A DNA stretch of 64,000 nucleotides from Streptomyces sp. RPA4-2. Its GTDB lineage: Bacteria > Actinomycetota > Actinomycetes > Streptomycetales > Streptomycetaceae. The DNA lies in contig NZ_CP050975.2 in the NCBI RefSeq assembly GCF_012273515.2, positions 4,526,001 to 4,590,000 of the forward strand, in the 5' to 3' direction. This document shows, piece after piece, positions 7,940-17,285 of the stretch. Positions within the stretch are counted from its first letter, which is position 1. Each line of letters opens with the position of its first letter. The notes under the pieces were generated by a model, which saw only the letters and a list, made by a program, of their open reading frames with translations, searched no databases and was not told where the DNA came from. The translations under genes were made by a program, and so were the position numbers.

Positions 7940-9888
7940 TCAGCCGATCTTCACGGTCTTCGAGACCGTGACCTGGTCGATGTCGGTGGTGCGGACCGTC
8001 GCCTTCATCGTCCAGGTGCCGGCCACCGGGAGGGTGACGCCGTCGGCCCCCCAGTAGCCGCCCCGGTTCGCCAGCTCCGCGTCGATCGGGCCGATCCGCT
8101 GGGACTCCAGGGTGAAGGTGAGGCGTAGTTCGGGCACGGTCGCGATCCCTCCGTCGGGGCCGAAGATCACGGCCTGCACGGAGTTCTCGCCCACCCGGCC
8201 CGGCGCCAGTTCGATCTGCACCTTGCCGTGACCGCCCGGGGTGCCCACGTCGAACGGGATGATCGTCGCGGCCCCCGTCTGCTGCCCCGCGGGCGCGGCG
8301 GCCGCGGCGGCCTCGGTGGCCGCACGGCCCGGCTGGGTCCCGGTGAGCAGGGTGGTGATCACCAGCACGACGATGCCGACGGTGACCTCGGCCAGCACCG
8401 AGCCCCGCAGGGCCCGCCGGTAGCGGGCGATCTCGTCGGAAGGAGGCGAGTCCGGGTCCGAACCGCCGCCGGAGAGGTCGGAGGCCGAGGCGGACGCACC
8501 GGCGGAATCGGCGTCATCGACGTCATCAGCGTCATCGGCCGACGGGTCGCCCGTCGTCGAAGCACCGGACACGGCACCGGACACGGCCCCGCTCCCGTCC
8601 ACGACGGCCGGTGTCCCGCCCCCGCCCACGACCGCCGCTGCCCCGACGGTCTCCGGCACGCGCTCGGCCACCGCCACGCGGCACGCTCCTGCGCCGCCAC
8701 CATCAGCCGCCCCGCCCAGCGACGCGAGTACGCCGCCCCCGCCAGCAGGCACAGCACCGCGATCAGCTTGACGAGGAGGAGGCGTCCGTACGAGGTCGAG
8801 GTGAGGGCGTCCCAGGAGCCGAGGCCGCGCCAGGACTGGTAGACGCCGGTGACCACCAGGACGGCGACGGAGGCGAGGGCGAGCCGGGAGAAACGGTTGA
8901 CGGTGGCCGCGGGGAGCGGTTCGGCCGACCGGTACAGCGCGGTCAGCAGCGCCGTCAGTCCGCCCAGCCACACCGCCATGGACAGCAGGTGCAGGACGGA
9001 GGAGGCCATCGCGACGGGTACCTGGATACCGGCGGAGGCGTGCTCGGCGGCGGCCCAGGTGACGGCGAGGGAGACGGTGAGCAGCGCGCCGAGCGCGAGG
9101 ACGGCGCGCTCCCGGCGGTCCGCGCGCACCGGGTAGAAGGCCACCGCCGCCAGCAGCACCAGCCGGGCCAGCAGGGTGAGGCCCGGCCGGCCGGCCAGTG
9201 TGTCGTTCAGGACGGACGGGTCGAGGGCGTCCGCGGGGCCGCTGCCGCGTTCGTAGGGTCCCCGCAGCAGCAGCAGCGCGAAGGTCGACAGGAACAGCGT
9301 CCACCAGCCCGCGAGGAGCAGCCGCCGTACCGGGCCCGGGAATCCGCAGACCAGGACGAAGGCGGCGGTCCCGATGAGCAGGGCGAGACCGCCGTACGCG
9401 ACGTAGCGCGCGATGTCGTAGAGCGTGGCGGAGACGGTGTCCCCCGCGGGGTCGACCGGGACCGGCGCGACGGACGCGGAGGGTTTGCCGATGGAGAAGG
9501 TGAAGGCGCCGGAGACCGGGTGGCTGTCCGCCGAGACGACCCGCCAGGCCACGGTGAAGGTGCCGGTGCCGAGGCCCTTGGGCAGGGTCACGCGGGCGGT
9601 GTCGGACCGTCCGTCCGCGTGCCCCGGATCGCCGGTGTGGACGCGCCGGTTGCCCGGGTCGAGCACGCGGAAGGAGTCGTCGAGGAGCCCGATCGACTCG
9701 GTGAACGTCAGGGTCACCTGGCGGGGAGCCGTCTTCAGCACGCTGCCGTCCTGGGGATCGGCACCCGTCAGCGCCGCGTGGGCGGACGCGCCGCCCACAC
9801 CGCCGAAGAGGACCAGAACCAGCACCGTGCCCAGCAGGGCCAGGCCCCGGGCCACGCGCCGTCGCTCCCGCTGTCCTCGTCCGCTCAC
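7940..9888 (-). pseudogene. CopC/CopD copper protein, frameshifted
   Basis: Read leftward from GTG at 9888 the protein has a signal peptide, then a CopC domain (SAHAALTGADPQDGSVLKTAPRQVTLTFTE, and a DSHPVSGAFTFSIG end), then a CopD membrane domain of about eight segments (AVWLGGLTALLTALY, RFSRLALASVAVLVVTGVYQSW). The N-terminal His after the predicted cleavage site and the later DSHP are CopC copper-ligand positions. After AAQER, near 8675-8690, the frame fails; the next frame continues with RVAVAERVPETVG, an acidic linker, one more membrane segment and a YtkA/FixH-like domain ending TVSKTVKIG. About 650 codons in total, normal for the fusion family. A single indel in a GC-rich stretch explains it; real mutation and sequencing error cannot be separated. 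The protein would handle periplasm-side copper. Confidence 0.8.
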
Positions 9889-9967
9889 ACGCCGTCTCCG
9901 TCTCCGTGTTTCCAGAGTTCCGTGTTTCCAGAGTCACGGATACGTACGGACGAATCCGGCGCCGTAC

Positions 9968-10636
9968 TCACTCCACCGGTGAAACGCGCGGTGCGGCCGG
10001 GGCGCCCGGGGTGCCGGGCGAACCGGTCCCGAACACCGCTTCCCGGCTCAGGAAGGCGAGCCGGGCGCGCTTCTCGGGCAAGTAGACCCCGGGAAGGTCG
10101 ATTTCGGGAAGCACGATCTCCGGGCCCGGTTCGAAGCCCTGCCGGACCAGGCGGGAGATCGCCTTCGCGTTGCGTGCGTCGGGTTCGACCACCACCCGCC
10201 GCCGGTCGAGGCCGATCAGCACGTAGGTGGTGAAGGCGGTCAGCAGCTTCGAGGACCAGCCGGGCCGGAGGCCCTCGGCTCCCGCGGGACCGATCAGCAG
10301 ATGGACCCCGATGTCGCCGGGCTCGACCTCGTAGCACTCGCTGACCCGGTCGGCCTCGGGCTCGTACGTCTGGAACAGCGCGGCGGGCTCGCCGTCCTTG
10401 ACCACGAGGAAGGCGTGGTGGGTGTCGAGCGAGTCGAGATGGAGGTAGGTCTCCAGGACCTGTTGCCTGGTGAACCCGGTCATGCCCCAGAAGCCGGCGC
10501 GCTCCTGTGTCACCCACCGGTGGATGACGTCCAGGTCGGCGCGAGGGTCGACGGGCAGGACGCGGACGGTGCCGAAGCCGGCGATCTCCTGTTCGTGCAC
10601 GGCCTCGCGGTCGGGGGCGTACGGCTCAGTGGCCAT
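9968..10636 (-). CDS. GNAT acyltransferase of the siderophore (AlcB/RhbD/DesC) type
   Basis: 222 residues. The pattern FGTVRVLPVDPRADLDVIHRWVTQERAGFWGM is the N-terminal signature of the IucB/AlcB/MbtK-like group (Acetyltransf_8), which acylates hydroxylated diamines or lysine in hydroxamate siderophore assembly. GDIGVHLLIGPAG and RVVVEPDARNAKAISRLVRQGFEPG fill the acetyl-CoA-binding core. Its ATG lies 11 nt inside the upstream hydrolase frame, so translation is coupled. A C-terminal tail (about 190-222) is Gly/Pro/Ala-rich. The locus lies behind an iron box. No NIS synthetase or decarboxylase is in the window, so the siderophore pathway is either elsewhere or incomplete. Confidence 0.8.
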   Translation of the reverse strand: MATEPYAPDREAVHEQEIAGFGTVRVLPVDPRADLDVIHRWVTQERAGFWGMTGFTRQQVLETYLHLDSLDTHHAFLVVKDGEPAALFQTYEPEADRVSECYEVEPGDIGVHLLIGPAGAEGLRPGWSSKLLTAFTTYVLIGLDRRRVVVEPDARNAKAISRLVRQGFEPGPEIVLPEIDLPGVYLPEKRARLAFLSREAVFGTGSPGTPGAPAAPRVSPVE

Positions 10637-12882
10637 GGTTCTCCTCCTTGTTCCGGTTGTTCCGGTTGTCCCGGTTACCCCGGTCGTTCCGGTCGTTCCG
10701 GCCGTTCCGGTCGTCCCGGACGGATTCCGGGGTGTCGTGCGGAGCCGGTTCCCGCTCCTCGGTCAGCCGGTTCCAGTCGGTGCGGACGGGGACCAGCGAT
10801 CCCTCGAGCCACAGGGGGAGTTGGTCACGGTGATGGGCCGAGCCGGGAACCCCGGAGGCGCCGAACGGCACCACCCAGAGGCTGTTGTCGCGGTCGGCGA
10901 GGTCCCAGACGTAGCGGGCGGCCGGACCGCGCGCGCTCAGGTCGGTGAGGCCGGGGACGGCCGAGGTGCACAGCACGCAGTCGTGGTCGCCGGCGAGCCC
11001 CGGTTCGTCGTACGCGTCGCCGGCCAGCGCCCGCCAGGGGGCGAGGCGGTGGCTGTCGCCCCAGACGCCGGGCGTCCGCGCGGCCGCCTCCTCGACGGCC
11101 GCGCGCACGAGCCCGGTGCGGTCGACGCCGTACAACTCCTCGGCCTTGAGCAGGTTTTCGAGGGCGAGGCCGATGCGGGGGAGGAGGGCGAGCCAGGGGC
11201 GGAGGATCTCGGGGTACTCGGGCGGGTCGGCCAGTACGGCGAAGACGGGGTGGGCGGCGAGCCGTCGTGCGACCGCCGCGGACCGCCGCGTAGGCCGCCG
11301 CCTCCGTGCTGTCGGCCTCCATACGGCGGTCCCAGAGCAGCAGCCGGTCGCGCAGGGCCGCCGCCCGCGGGGTCAGTCCGTCGAGGGTGGCGAGGTGGTC
11401 CAACAGGGGTGCGGCCGAGGCGAGATGGGTGTCCATGTGGACGGCCGCCATGTCCGCGGCCGGCCAGGCCGTCCTGGAGACGAGCAGGTCGCGGATGCGC
11501 GCGGCGCGGTGCGGCGGGGCGAACTCGACGCCGAGCGGGGCCGCGGGGCCGCGCTGGTTGGCCATCACGGCGATGCCGTCCTCGACCGTCCCGTACGGCA
11601 TCTCGTGCCAGCCCCGCCACTCGTGTCCGGGCTCCCAGGCGGCGACGATCCGGGTGCGGTTGTCCTCGCCGCGGACCGGAACCCGGCCCGCGACCCGGTG
11701 CAGCAGCCCGCCCACGGTGTCGGCGGCCTGGACCACGTTGACGGGTTCGGCCCAGAGGTCGAACGCCCGGTCCACGTCGGCGACTTCGCGGGCGCGCAGA
11801 AGCGGGAGCAGGGCGCTGAAGCCGAGGTCCCCGGTGACGCGGGGCGGGTAGCGGAGGCTGATGGGGCCGACGGCGCCGTGGCCGTCCGCGTCCTTTTCGC
11901 TCCCCCCGGCTCCCGCGTCGCGCCCTTCCGCCGTGCCGTGATCCGTGTCGCTCCCGCCTATGACGACCGGTCCCCGCGCGGTCTCGATCACCTCGACCTC
12001 GACCGGGGTGCCGCCCGCGACCTCGACCGTCTCCACGTGCCGGGTCGCCGCGCGCCACCGGCCGTCCGGGTCCAGTGCCTCCAGGGCCTCTCCTCCCTCC
12101 CCGGTCCGGCGCAGCCGCTCCCGGTACAGGTCCTGGTAGTCGGCCATCGCGTTGGTGATGGCCCAGGCGACGGTGCCGGTGTGGGCGAAGTGGGCGATGC
12201 CCGGGACGCCGGGGACGGCGAGGCCGACGACGTCGAACTCGGGGCAAGAGAGGTGGATCTGCTGGTAGACGCCGGGGTCCTCGATGAAGCGGTGGGGGTC
12301 GCCCGCGATGACCGGCTGCCCGGTGACGGTCCGTTCGCCGGTGACGAGCCAGCCGTTGCTGCCGGAGGTGCCCGGTCCGTCGGTGGCGAAGAGCCCCACG
12401 GCGTCGGCGCCGAGCCGCCGGACGACCTCCTCGCGCCAGAGTTTGGCGGGGAAACCCGCGAACAGGATGTGGGTGGCCAGCCAGACACCGAGCGGGGTCC
12501 AGGGCTCCCAGCGGCCCGGTACGAGTCCGGAGCGGGCGAACTCCGGTGTGCGGCGGGCGCCTTCGGCGAGCCCTTCGTTGACTCCCTCGACGTACGAGAC
12601 GACCCACTCGGCGGTCTCCGGGTCCCCGCCCTCCAGGGCGGCGAAGCATCGTCTCGCGGTGTCGTCGAGCCGGGCCCGGCGGGCGAACACGTCCCAGGCG
12701 GCCTCCCCGGCGCCGAGGAACGCGGCGGAGGTGCCCTGCGAGCGGTGCCGTTCGACCTCCAGCTGCCACGCGCGGTCGACGGCGGTGGTACGGCCCTGGG
12801 CGTGGGCGAGTTCATGCGCGCTCCCGGCACGCAGATGGGGGATCCCCCAGGGGTCACGGTAGAGCTCGGCAGTCACGGTCAT
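10626..12882 (-). pseudogene. penicillin acylase (Ntn hydrolase) family protein, disrupted by 10-bp duplication
   Basis: From ATG at 12882 (GTG 12888 possible) the frame shows the family's alpha chain (ELYRDPWGIPHLRAGSAHELAHAQGR), then GTSGSNGWLVTGERT, where the Ser of SNGW is the expected autocatalytic N-terminal nucleophile of the beta chain. GDPHR and ITNAMADYQDLY follow. At 11271-11290 the frame breaks. The next frame carries on with RRLAAHPVFAVLADPPEYPEI and ends NKEENHGH. Joined length about 750 residues, normal for the family. The tail has Arg/Asn repeats from imperfect 9-bp DNA repeats at about 10651-10720. Penicillin-amidase-like DesG proteins are reported in some desferrioxamine clusters, so a side-chain acyl exchange or deacylation role is plausible. 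As read, the gene makes a truncated product. Confidence 0.85.
11271..11290. repeat. 10-bp tandem duplication causing the acylase frameshift
   Basis: GACCGCCGCG occurs twice in direct tandem. Removing one copy restores one continuous frame reading AYAAVARRLAAHPVFAV on the minus strand. The duplication is not a multiple of three, so it explains the break fully. Confidence 0.9.
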
Positions 12883-12893
12883 CCCCACTTTCC

Positions 12894-12912
12894 TCAGGTT
12901 AGGCTAACCTAA
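12894..12912. promoter_or_regulatory. iron box (DmdR1/IdeR/DtxR operator)
   Basis: TCAGGTTAGGCTAACCTAA matches the Streptomyces iron box TTAGGTTAGGCTCACCTAA at nearly every position, with a palindromic core AGGTTAGGCTAACCT (12896-12910). It sits between the divergent acylase and siderophore-interacting genes, so Fe(II)-loaded DmdR1-type repressor should shut both sides when iron is plentiful. Confidence 0.9.
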
Positions 12913-12952
12913 CTTCAGTTGGGCGAAATCGTACGCGAGGGGTGGGGACAGG

Positions 12953-13681
12953 ATGGGTCAGGGGCACGGCTGGGAGGGCGCGGTACTCAAGCTGCTGCGC
13001 GGCAAGGACTTCACGTTCACCGTGACCCGGGCCGAGGACGTGACCCCGCACTACCGGCGGCTGCGGTTCACCGACGGCGGCATGCTCGCGGCGACCGGGG
13101 TGCACCCGACGCTGTGGGTCCGGCTGTGGTTCGACGACGCGGGCAAGCCGCACCAGCGGGCGTACACGCTGGTCGACCCCGATCCGGCGGCCGGCACCTT
13201 CGGCCTGGAGTTCGCGCTGCACGAGGGCCGCGCCTCGGACTGGGCACGGGCGGCCGGTCCCGGGGACACCATCGAGGCCACGGTCCACGGCACCGCGTTC
13301 ACGGATCCGGACCCGGCCCCCTCCCATGTCTTCGCCGTCGCCGACCCGGCCTCGCTCCCCGCCCTCAATTCCCTCCTGGACGCGATGGGGCAGGCTCCGG
13401 CGACGATCTGGTTCGAGACGGAACACGGCGTGGACGGACTCCCCTTCCGCACCGCTTCCGCCCGCCACACCGTGCGCCCGGTGCCCCGCCGCGACCAGGG
13501 CGCCCACCTCGTCACCGAGGTCAAGGCGGACCTCCCCGGCCTGCTGGAGGGCGAGTCGGACCCGTACGTCTGGATCGCCTGCGACACCGCCACGACCCGC
13601 TCCCTGACGGCGTACGTCCGCAAGGAGCTCGCCCTCCCGAAGCAGCGGGTCAACGCCATGGGCTACTGGCGTACGACCTGA
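12953..13681 (+). CDS. siderophore-interacting flavoprotein (SIP/ViuB family)
   Basis: 242 residues. The FAD-binding motif is RAYTLVDPDP (about residues 67-76), followed by the SIP C-terminal domain with DPASLPALNSLLDAM, WIACDTATTRSLTAYVRKEL and the terminal MGYWRTT, which is the family's YW end. SIPs reduce the ferric siderophore in the cytoplasm, with NAD(P)H or ferredoxin, to release iron. The first 40 bp upstream hold the iron box and an AGG-type ribosome site precedes ATG 12953. It is paired divergently with the acylase/GNAT operon, so uptake-side iron release and siderophore modification are regulated together. Confidence 0.92.
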   Translation: MGQGHGWEGAVLKLLRGKDFTFTVTRAEDVTPHYRRLRFTDGGMLAATGVHPTLWVRLWFDDAGKPHQRAYTLVDPDPAAGTFGLEFALHEGRASDWARAAGPGDTIEATVHGTAFTDPDPAPSHVFAVADPASLPALNSLLDAMGQAPATIWFETEHGVDGLPFRTASARHTVRPVPRRDQGAHLVTEVKADLPGLLEGESDPYVWIACDTATTRSLTAYVRKELALPKQRVNAMGYWRTT

Positions 13682-13752
13682 AGGGTGTCCCCTGCGAGGA
13701 CGGTGCCCCGTGCGAGGAGGCGGCGGGGCCGTCCGCGCCGGATCATCTACGC

Positions 13753-14334
13753 ATGGACATCAGCCTTCACATCGCCCAGGATCCCGACGCCGACGAACTG
13801 CTCGGCCGCAGCCCGCTCGCCGCCCTGGTCGGGATGCTGCTCGACCAGCAGGTACCGATGGAATGGGCGTTCAAGGGACCCCGCACGATCGCCGAGCGCC
13901 TCGGCACGGACGACCTGGACGCGCACGAGATCGCGGCGTACGACCCGGAGAGGTTCACCGCGCTGCTCTCGGCGAAACCGGCCGTGCACCGTTACCCCGG
14001 CTCGATGGCCAAGCGGATCCAGCAGCTGTGCCAGTACCTCGTGGAGCACTACGACGGAGACGCCGCCGCCGTCTGGAAGGACGCCGGCACGGGCGCGGAG
14101 CTCCTGCGGCGCCTCAACGAGCTGCCCGGTTTCGGCGCCCAGAAGGCGCAGATCTTCCTCGCCCTCCTCGGCAAGCAGTTCGGCGTACAGCCCAAGGGCT
14201 GGCGCGAGGCGGCGGGCGCCTACGGCGAACCGAAGGCGTTCCGCTCGGTCGCCGACATCACCGGCCCCGAGTCCCTGGCGAAGGTCCGGGCCCACAAACA
14301 GGAACTCAAGGCCGCCAAGGCCTCCGGCAAGTGA
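13753..14334 (+). CDS. HhH-GPD family protein (DNA glycosylase-like)
   Basis: 193 residues beginning MDISLHIAQDPDADELLGRSPLAALVGMLLDQQVPMEWAF. The LLDQQVPMEWAFKGP segment and the hairpin LNELPGFGAQKAQIFLALLGKQ are conserved in a Streptomyces HhH-GPD group annotated as base-excision-like. I see no clear catalytic Asp of the classical glycosylases after the hairpin, so activity is uncertain. It follows the SIP gene by 71 bp in the same direction without evident iron control. Confidence 0.8.
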   Translation: MDISLHIAQDPDADELLGRSPLAALVGMLLDQQVPMEWAFKGPRTIAERLGTDDLDAHEIAAYDPERFTALLSAKPAVHRYPGSMAKRIQQLCQYLVEHYDGDAAAVWKDAGTGAELLRRLNELPGFGAQKAQIFLALLGKQFGVQPKGWREAAGAYGEPKAFRSVADITGPESLAKVRAHKQELKAAKASGK

Positions 14335-14368
14335 CCGGTACGCTCCGGTCGGCCCGCGCCGCCTCCCT

Positions 14369-14596
14369 GGGGGCTGCCGCCCCCAGACCCCCGCTTTCGG
14401 CCTGAACGGCCTCGTCCTCAAACGCCGGACGGGCTGAAAGACACACCCCCGCCCGGAACCATCCAGAACCGGCCGCCGCGGTCCCACACCTCCAGCCCGT
14501 CCGCAACCTTCCGGCGCAGGCCCGCATATCCAGCCCGTCCGGCGATTGAGGACGAGCCCTTCGGGCGATGCGGGGGTCCAGGGGGCGCAGCCCCTT
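14369..14596. repeat. large imperfect inverted repeat of Streptomyces intergenic type
   Basis: Arms at 14369-14436 and 14531-14596 pair over about 65 bp: each contains the core CTCGTCCTCAA-CGCCGGACGGGCTG in one orientation or the other and a GGGGCTG..CCCC..ACCCCCGC block. A further partial CAGCCCGTCCG copy lies at about 14493. Beyond it 14597-14660 is a run of small GC hairpins. This family is familiar from gaps between Streptomyces genes. The rest of the 518-bp gap (14335-14852) holds no supportable gene. It may act as a terminator between HhH-GPD and the next unit. Confidence 0.75.
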
Positions 14597-14852
14597 GGCG
14601 GGGTCCGGGGCGGAGCCCCGGGGCGGGTCCGCCGGGTGGGCCACCCGGCTGGCGGGGTGGCCCCTACGGCCGAAGCATGAAACAGGGCCGCGGCACCCCC
14701 ACCGCCCCCACCGTCAACCACACGCCCCATCCGTACGCCATGAGGGCGGATCTCCGCGCCCCCGATGAACACCCTCCCGCTGAGGGGACATGACCTGACA
14801 TGAGTCCCGCCCCACCGCACCGCGCACCGCACCCGCGAGCCGGCACGCGTGG

Positions 14853-15149
14853 ATGCGGGTACTGGCCCTGCTCGTCGTCGCGTTCCTCGCCGCGGGCGCG
14901 CAGGCCGAGGCGCTCTCCGCGGCGGCCCCCGTGGCGGTCGCCGACGCATCGGGCCACGGCGCCGAACCCGACGTACTCGACACGCCGCTCCGCCCGCCCG
15001 CCCGGCCCGAGCACGGCCGCGTCGCCCCGCCGCGCCCCACGCCCGGTACCGCCCCCGGAGACCCGGACCACGCGTCCCGGCCCGGCCCCGTCGCCGCTTC
15101 GCCCACCCCCGCCCCGCACACCCCGCGCTCGGTGGTCCTGCGCTGCTGA
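14853..15149 (+). CDS. small secreted or membrane-anchored hypothetical protein
   Basis: 98 residues. The N-terminus MRVLALLVVAFLAAGAQAEA reads as a signal peptide with an AxA site. The remainder is Pro/Ala/Arg-rich with no motif, ending in a single Cys. I do not recognise it. A start further upstream is blocked by stops. Support is the signal peptide plus coding-like third-base GC; it may be lineage-specific. Confidence 0.5.
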   Translation: MRVLALLVVAFLAAGAQAEALSAAAPVAVADASGHGAEPDVLDTPLRPPARPEHGRVAPPRPTPGTAPGDPDHASRPGPVAASPTPAPHTPRSVVLRC

Positions 15150-15200
15150 CAGATCCGGTCGATCAGCGGATCAGGTACCAGCGAACGCAAGGACACAGTC

Positions 15201-15380
15201 ATGCCCAACGACCCGTACGCGGTCCTGCGCGCCCTGCTGCGCGCGGAAGCCGCACGCAACGCGCCCAAGCCGAACCCGGACGCCGTCCGGCCGCCCGGAC
15301 CGGACGAGGGCCGGGACACCGCGTCCCCCTCGGCTCTGGCATCCCCGGCGGCCGCACCGAGGAAGCGCGGGCGCGGCTAG
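15201..15380 (+). CDS. small hypothetical protein (59 aa)
   Basis: Starts MPNDPYAVLRALLRAEAARNA and ends APRKRGRG. AAGGA lies 6-10 nt upstream of the ATG. It has an amphipathic Ala/Arg/Leu N-terminal helix followed by Pro-rich sequence. I do not recognise a family; similar short Arg-tailed proteins occur in streptomycetes. Confidence 0.55.
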   Translation: MPNDPYAVLRALLRAEAARNAPKPNPDAVRPPGPDEGRDTASPSALASPAAAPRKRGRG

Positions 15381-15479
15381 GCGCCCACGGAGACCGGAAC
15401 GGCCGTCCCGCACCGGGACGGCCGTCCTTCCAGCCCTGTCCGCCCTCGCGGCCGGGCGGCGCGAAGGGGCGGGCACGTC

Positions 15480-17123
15480 CTACCTTCTGCGGCGGGCCGT
15501 CCCGAAGAGGGAGCGGGTGATCTCCCGCCCGATCTGCGTCCCCACCGACCGCGCCAGGGACTTGAACACACCGCTGGCGACGACCTGCTGGACGACCGAC
15601 GTCTCCTCCTTGGGGCGGCCCTTCGCGGGCGTCCTCCCCGGCGAAGGCGCGGCTTCCCCGGCAGCCCTCGCGCGTGCGGCCTCCTGAGCGGTGAGCCTCT
15701 CGTAGGCGGACTCGCGATCGACCACCTGCGCGTACCGCCCGTACAGCGAGGACTCCCGCACCGCCCGGTCCAGCGCGTCCGCGTCGACCGGGCCCATCAG
15801 GGACCCCGGGGCCCGCAGCCGGGTCGCCGCGACCGGTGTCGGCGCGCCCTTCTCGCTCAGCACGGTCACCACGGCCTCGCCGATGCCGAGCGCGGTGAGG
15901 ACCTCCTCCAGGTCGTACCGGGAGTCCGGGAAGGTCCTCACCGTCGCCTTCAGCGCCTTCTGGTCGTCCGGTGTGAAGGCGCGCAGCGCGTGCTGGACAC
16001 GGTTGCCGAGCTGCGCGAGGACGTCGGCCGGCACGTCCTTCGGGGTCTGGGTCACGAAGAAGACGCCGACCCCTTTCGAGCGAATGAGACGGACCGTCTG
16101 CGTGATGGACTCCAGGAAGGCCTTCGACGCGCCGGTGAAGAGCAGATGCGCCTCGTCGAAGAAGAAGACCAGCTTCGGCTTGTCGGCGTCGCCGACCTCC
16201 GGGAGGTCGTGGAAGAGGTCCGCGAGCATCCACATCAGGAAGGTCGAGAAGAGCTGTGGTCGGTCCTGGACCTCGGGGAGTTCGAGGACGGAGACCAGGC
16301 CGCGCCCGTCCGGCGCCGTCCGCAGCAGCTCGCCGGTGTCGAACTCCGGTTCCCCGAAGAACGGGCTCATGCCCTGCGCCTCGAACGCGGTGAGGGAGCG
16401 CAGGATCACCCCGGCCGTCGCCGTCGACAGCCCGCCGATCCCCTTCAGCTCCTGCTTGCCCTCGTCCGAGCTCAGGAACGCGACGACCGCGCGCAGGTCC
16501 TTGAGGTCGACCAGTTCGAGGCCCTTCTGGTCGGCGTAGTGGAAGATCAGGCCGAGGGACTGCTCCTGGGTCTGGTTGAGCTGGAGCACCTTCGACAGCA
16601 GCACTGGGCCGAAGCTGGTGACCGTGGCCCGTACGGGGATGCCGTGACCCAGACCCCCCAGCGCGAGGAACTCGGCAGGGCAGCCGGCCGGCGTCCACGT
16701 CTGCTGGACCTCCTCGGCCCGCGCCCGCACCTTCTCCCGCTCCGCGCCCGGCTCCGAGATCCCGGACATGTCGCCCTTGACGTCGGCCAGGAACACGGGC
16801 ACGCCCTGGGCCGACAGCTGTTCGGCGATCAGCTGCAGCGTCTTGGTCTTGCCGGTACCGGTGGCACCCGCGACCAGGCCGTGCCGGTTGAGCATGGGCA
16901 GCGGGATGCGGATCTGCGCGTCCGGCAGACACCGCCCGTCCCAGAGCAGGGCGCCCAGGTCGAGAGCGGGTCCGGCGAAGGCGTATCCGGCGGCGATCCT
17001 CAGGGCCTCGGCGGGCAGCGCGGCTCCCCCGCTCACCGCTTCCGGCCCGGTGGCCGCTTCGCCGCTCACCCGTTCAGGTGCAGCTGTCGGAGGCGTCCCC
17101 GACCCGGTGTCACTGTCACTCAT
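15480..17123 (-). CDS. HerA-like P-loop ATPase (DUF853, YjgR family)
   Basis: 547 residues. Walker A is GATGTGKTKT near residue 91, Walker B is KLVFFFDEAHLLF near residue 325, followed by QTVRLIRSKGVGVFFVTQTPKDVP with the sensor Gln/Thr. The C-terminus has a basic tail GREITRSLFGTARRRR. The family is related to HerA/FtsK DNA translocases, but its function is unproven. It stands alone, divergent from the next gene. Confidence 0.92.
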   Translation of the reverse strand: MSDSDTGSGTPPTAAPERVSGEAATGPEAVSGGAALPAEALRIAAGYAFAGPALDLGALLWDGRCLPDAQIRIPLPMLNRHGLVAGATGTGKTKTLQLIAEQLSAQGVPVFLADVKGDMSGISEPGAEREKVRARAEEVQQTWTPAGCPAEFLALGGLGHGIPVRATVTSFGPVLLSKVLQLNQTQEQSLGLIFHYADQKGLELVDLKDLRAVVAFLSSDEGKQELKGIGGLSTATAGVILRSLTAFEAQGMSPFFGEPEFDTGELLRTAPDGRGLVSVLELPEVQDRPQLFSTFLMWMLADLFHDLPEVGDADKPKLVFFFDEAHLLFTGASKAFLESITQTVRLIRSKGVGVFFVTQTPKDVPADVLAQLGNRVQHALRAFTPDDQKALKATVRTFPDSRYDLEEVLTALGIGEAVVTVLSEKGAPTPVAATRLRAPGSLMGPVDADALDRAVRESSLYGRYAQVVDRESAYERLTAQEAARARAAGEAAPSPGRTPAKGRPKEETSVVQQVVASGVFKSLARSVGTQIGREITRSLFGTARRRR

Positions 17124-17285
17124 GTCAGGCCCCTGTTCCCCGTTGCTCGCCGGTCCGGGTGTGCCCGGCAGGTTCCGGGCAGACAGGGAGAGTTACCGGT
17201 TCGCCCGGATTTACAACGTCTTTTCCAGCGTCGCACTCCGTCGCCATGGCTGCGCCCGGAAGGTCTGGGCCGGTAGGCTTTCCGT

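Noticed and set aside
10651..10720. Tandem CCGGTCGTT-like repeats taken as regulatory iterons
   Set aside because: They lie within the acylase reading frame and encode an Arg/Asn tail; divergent units, no regulator near.
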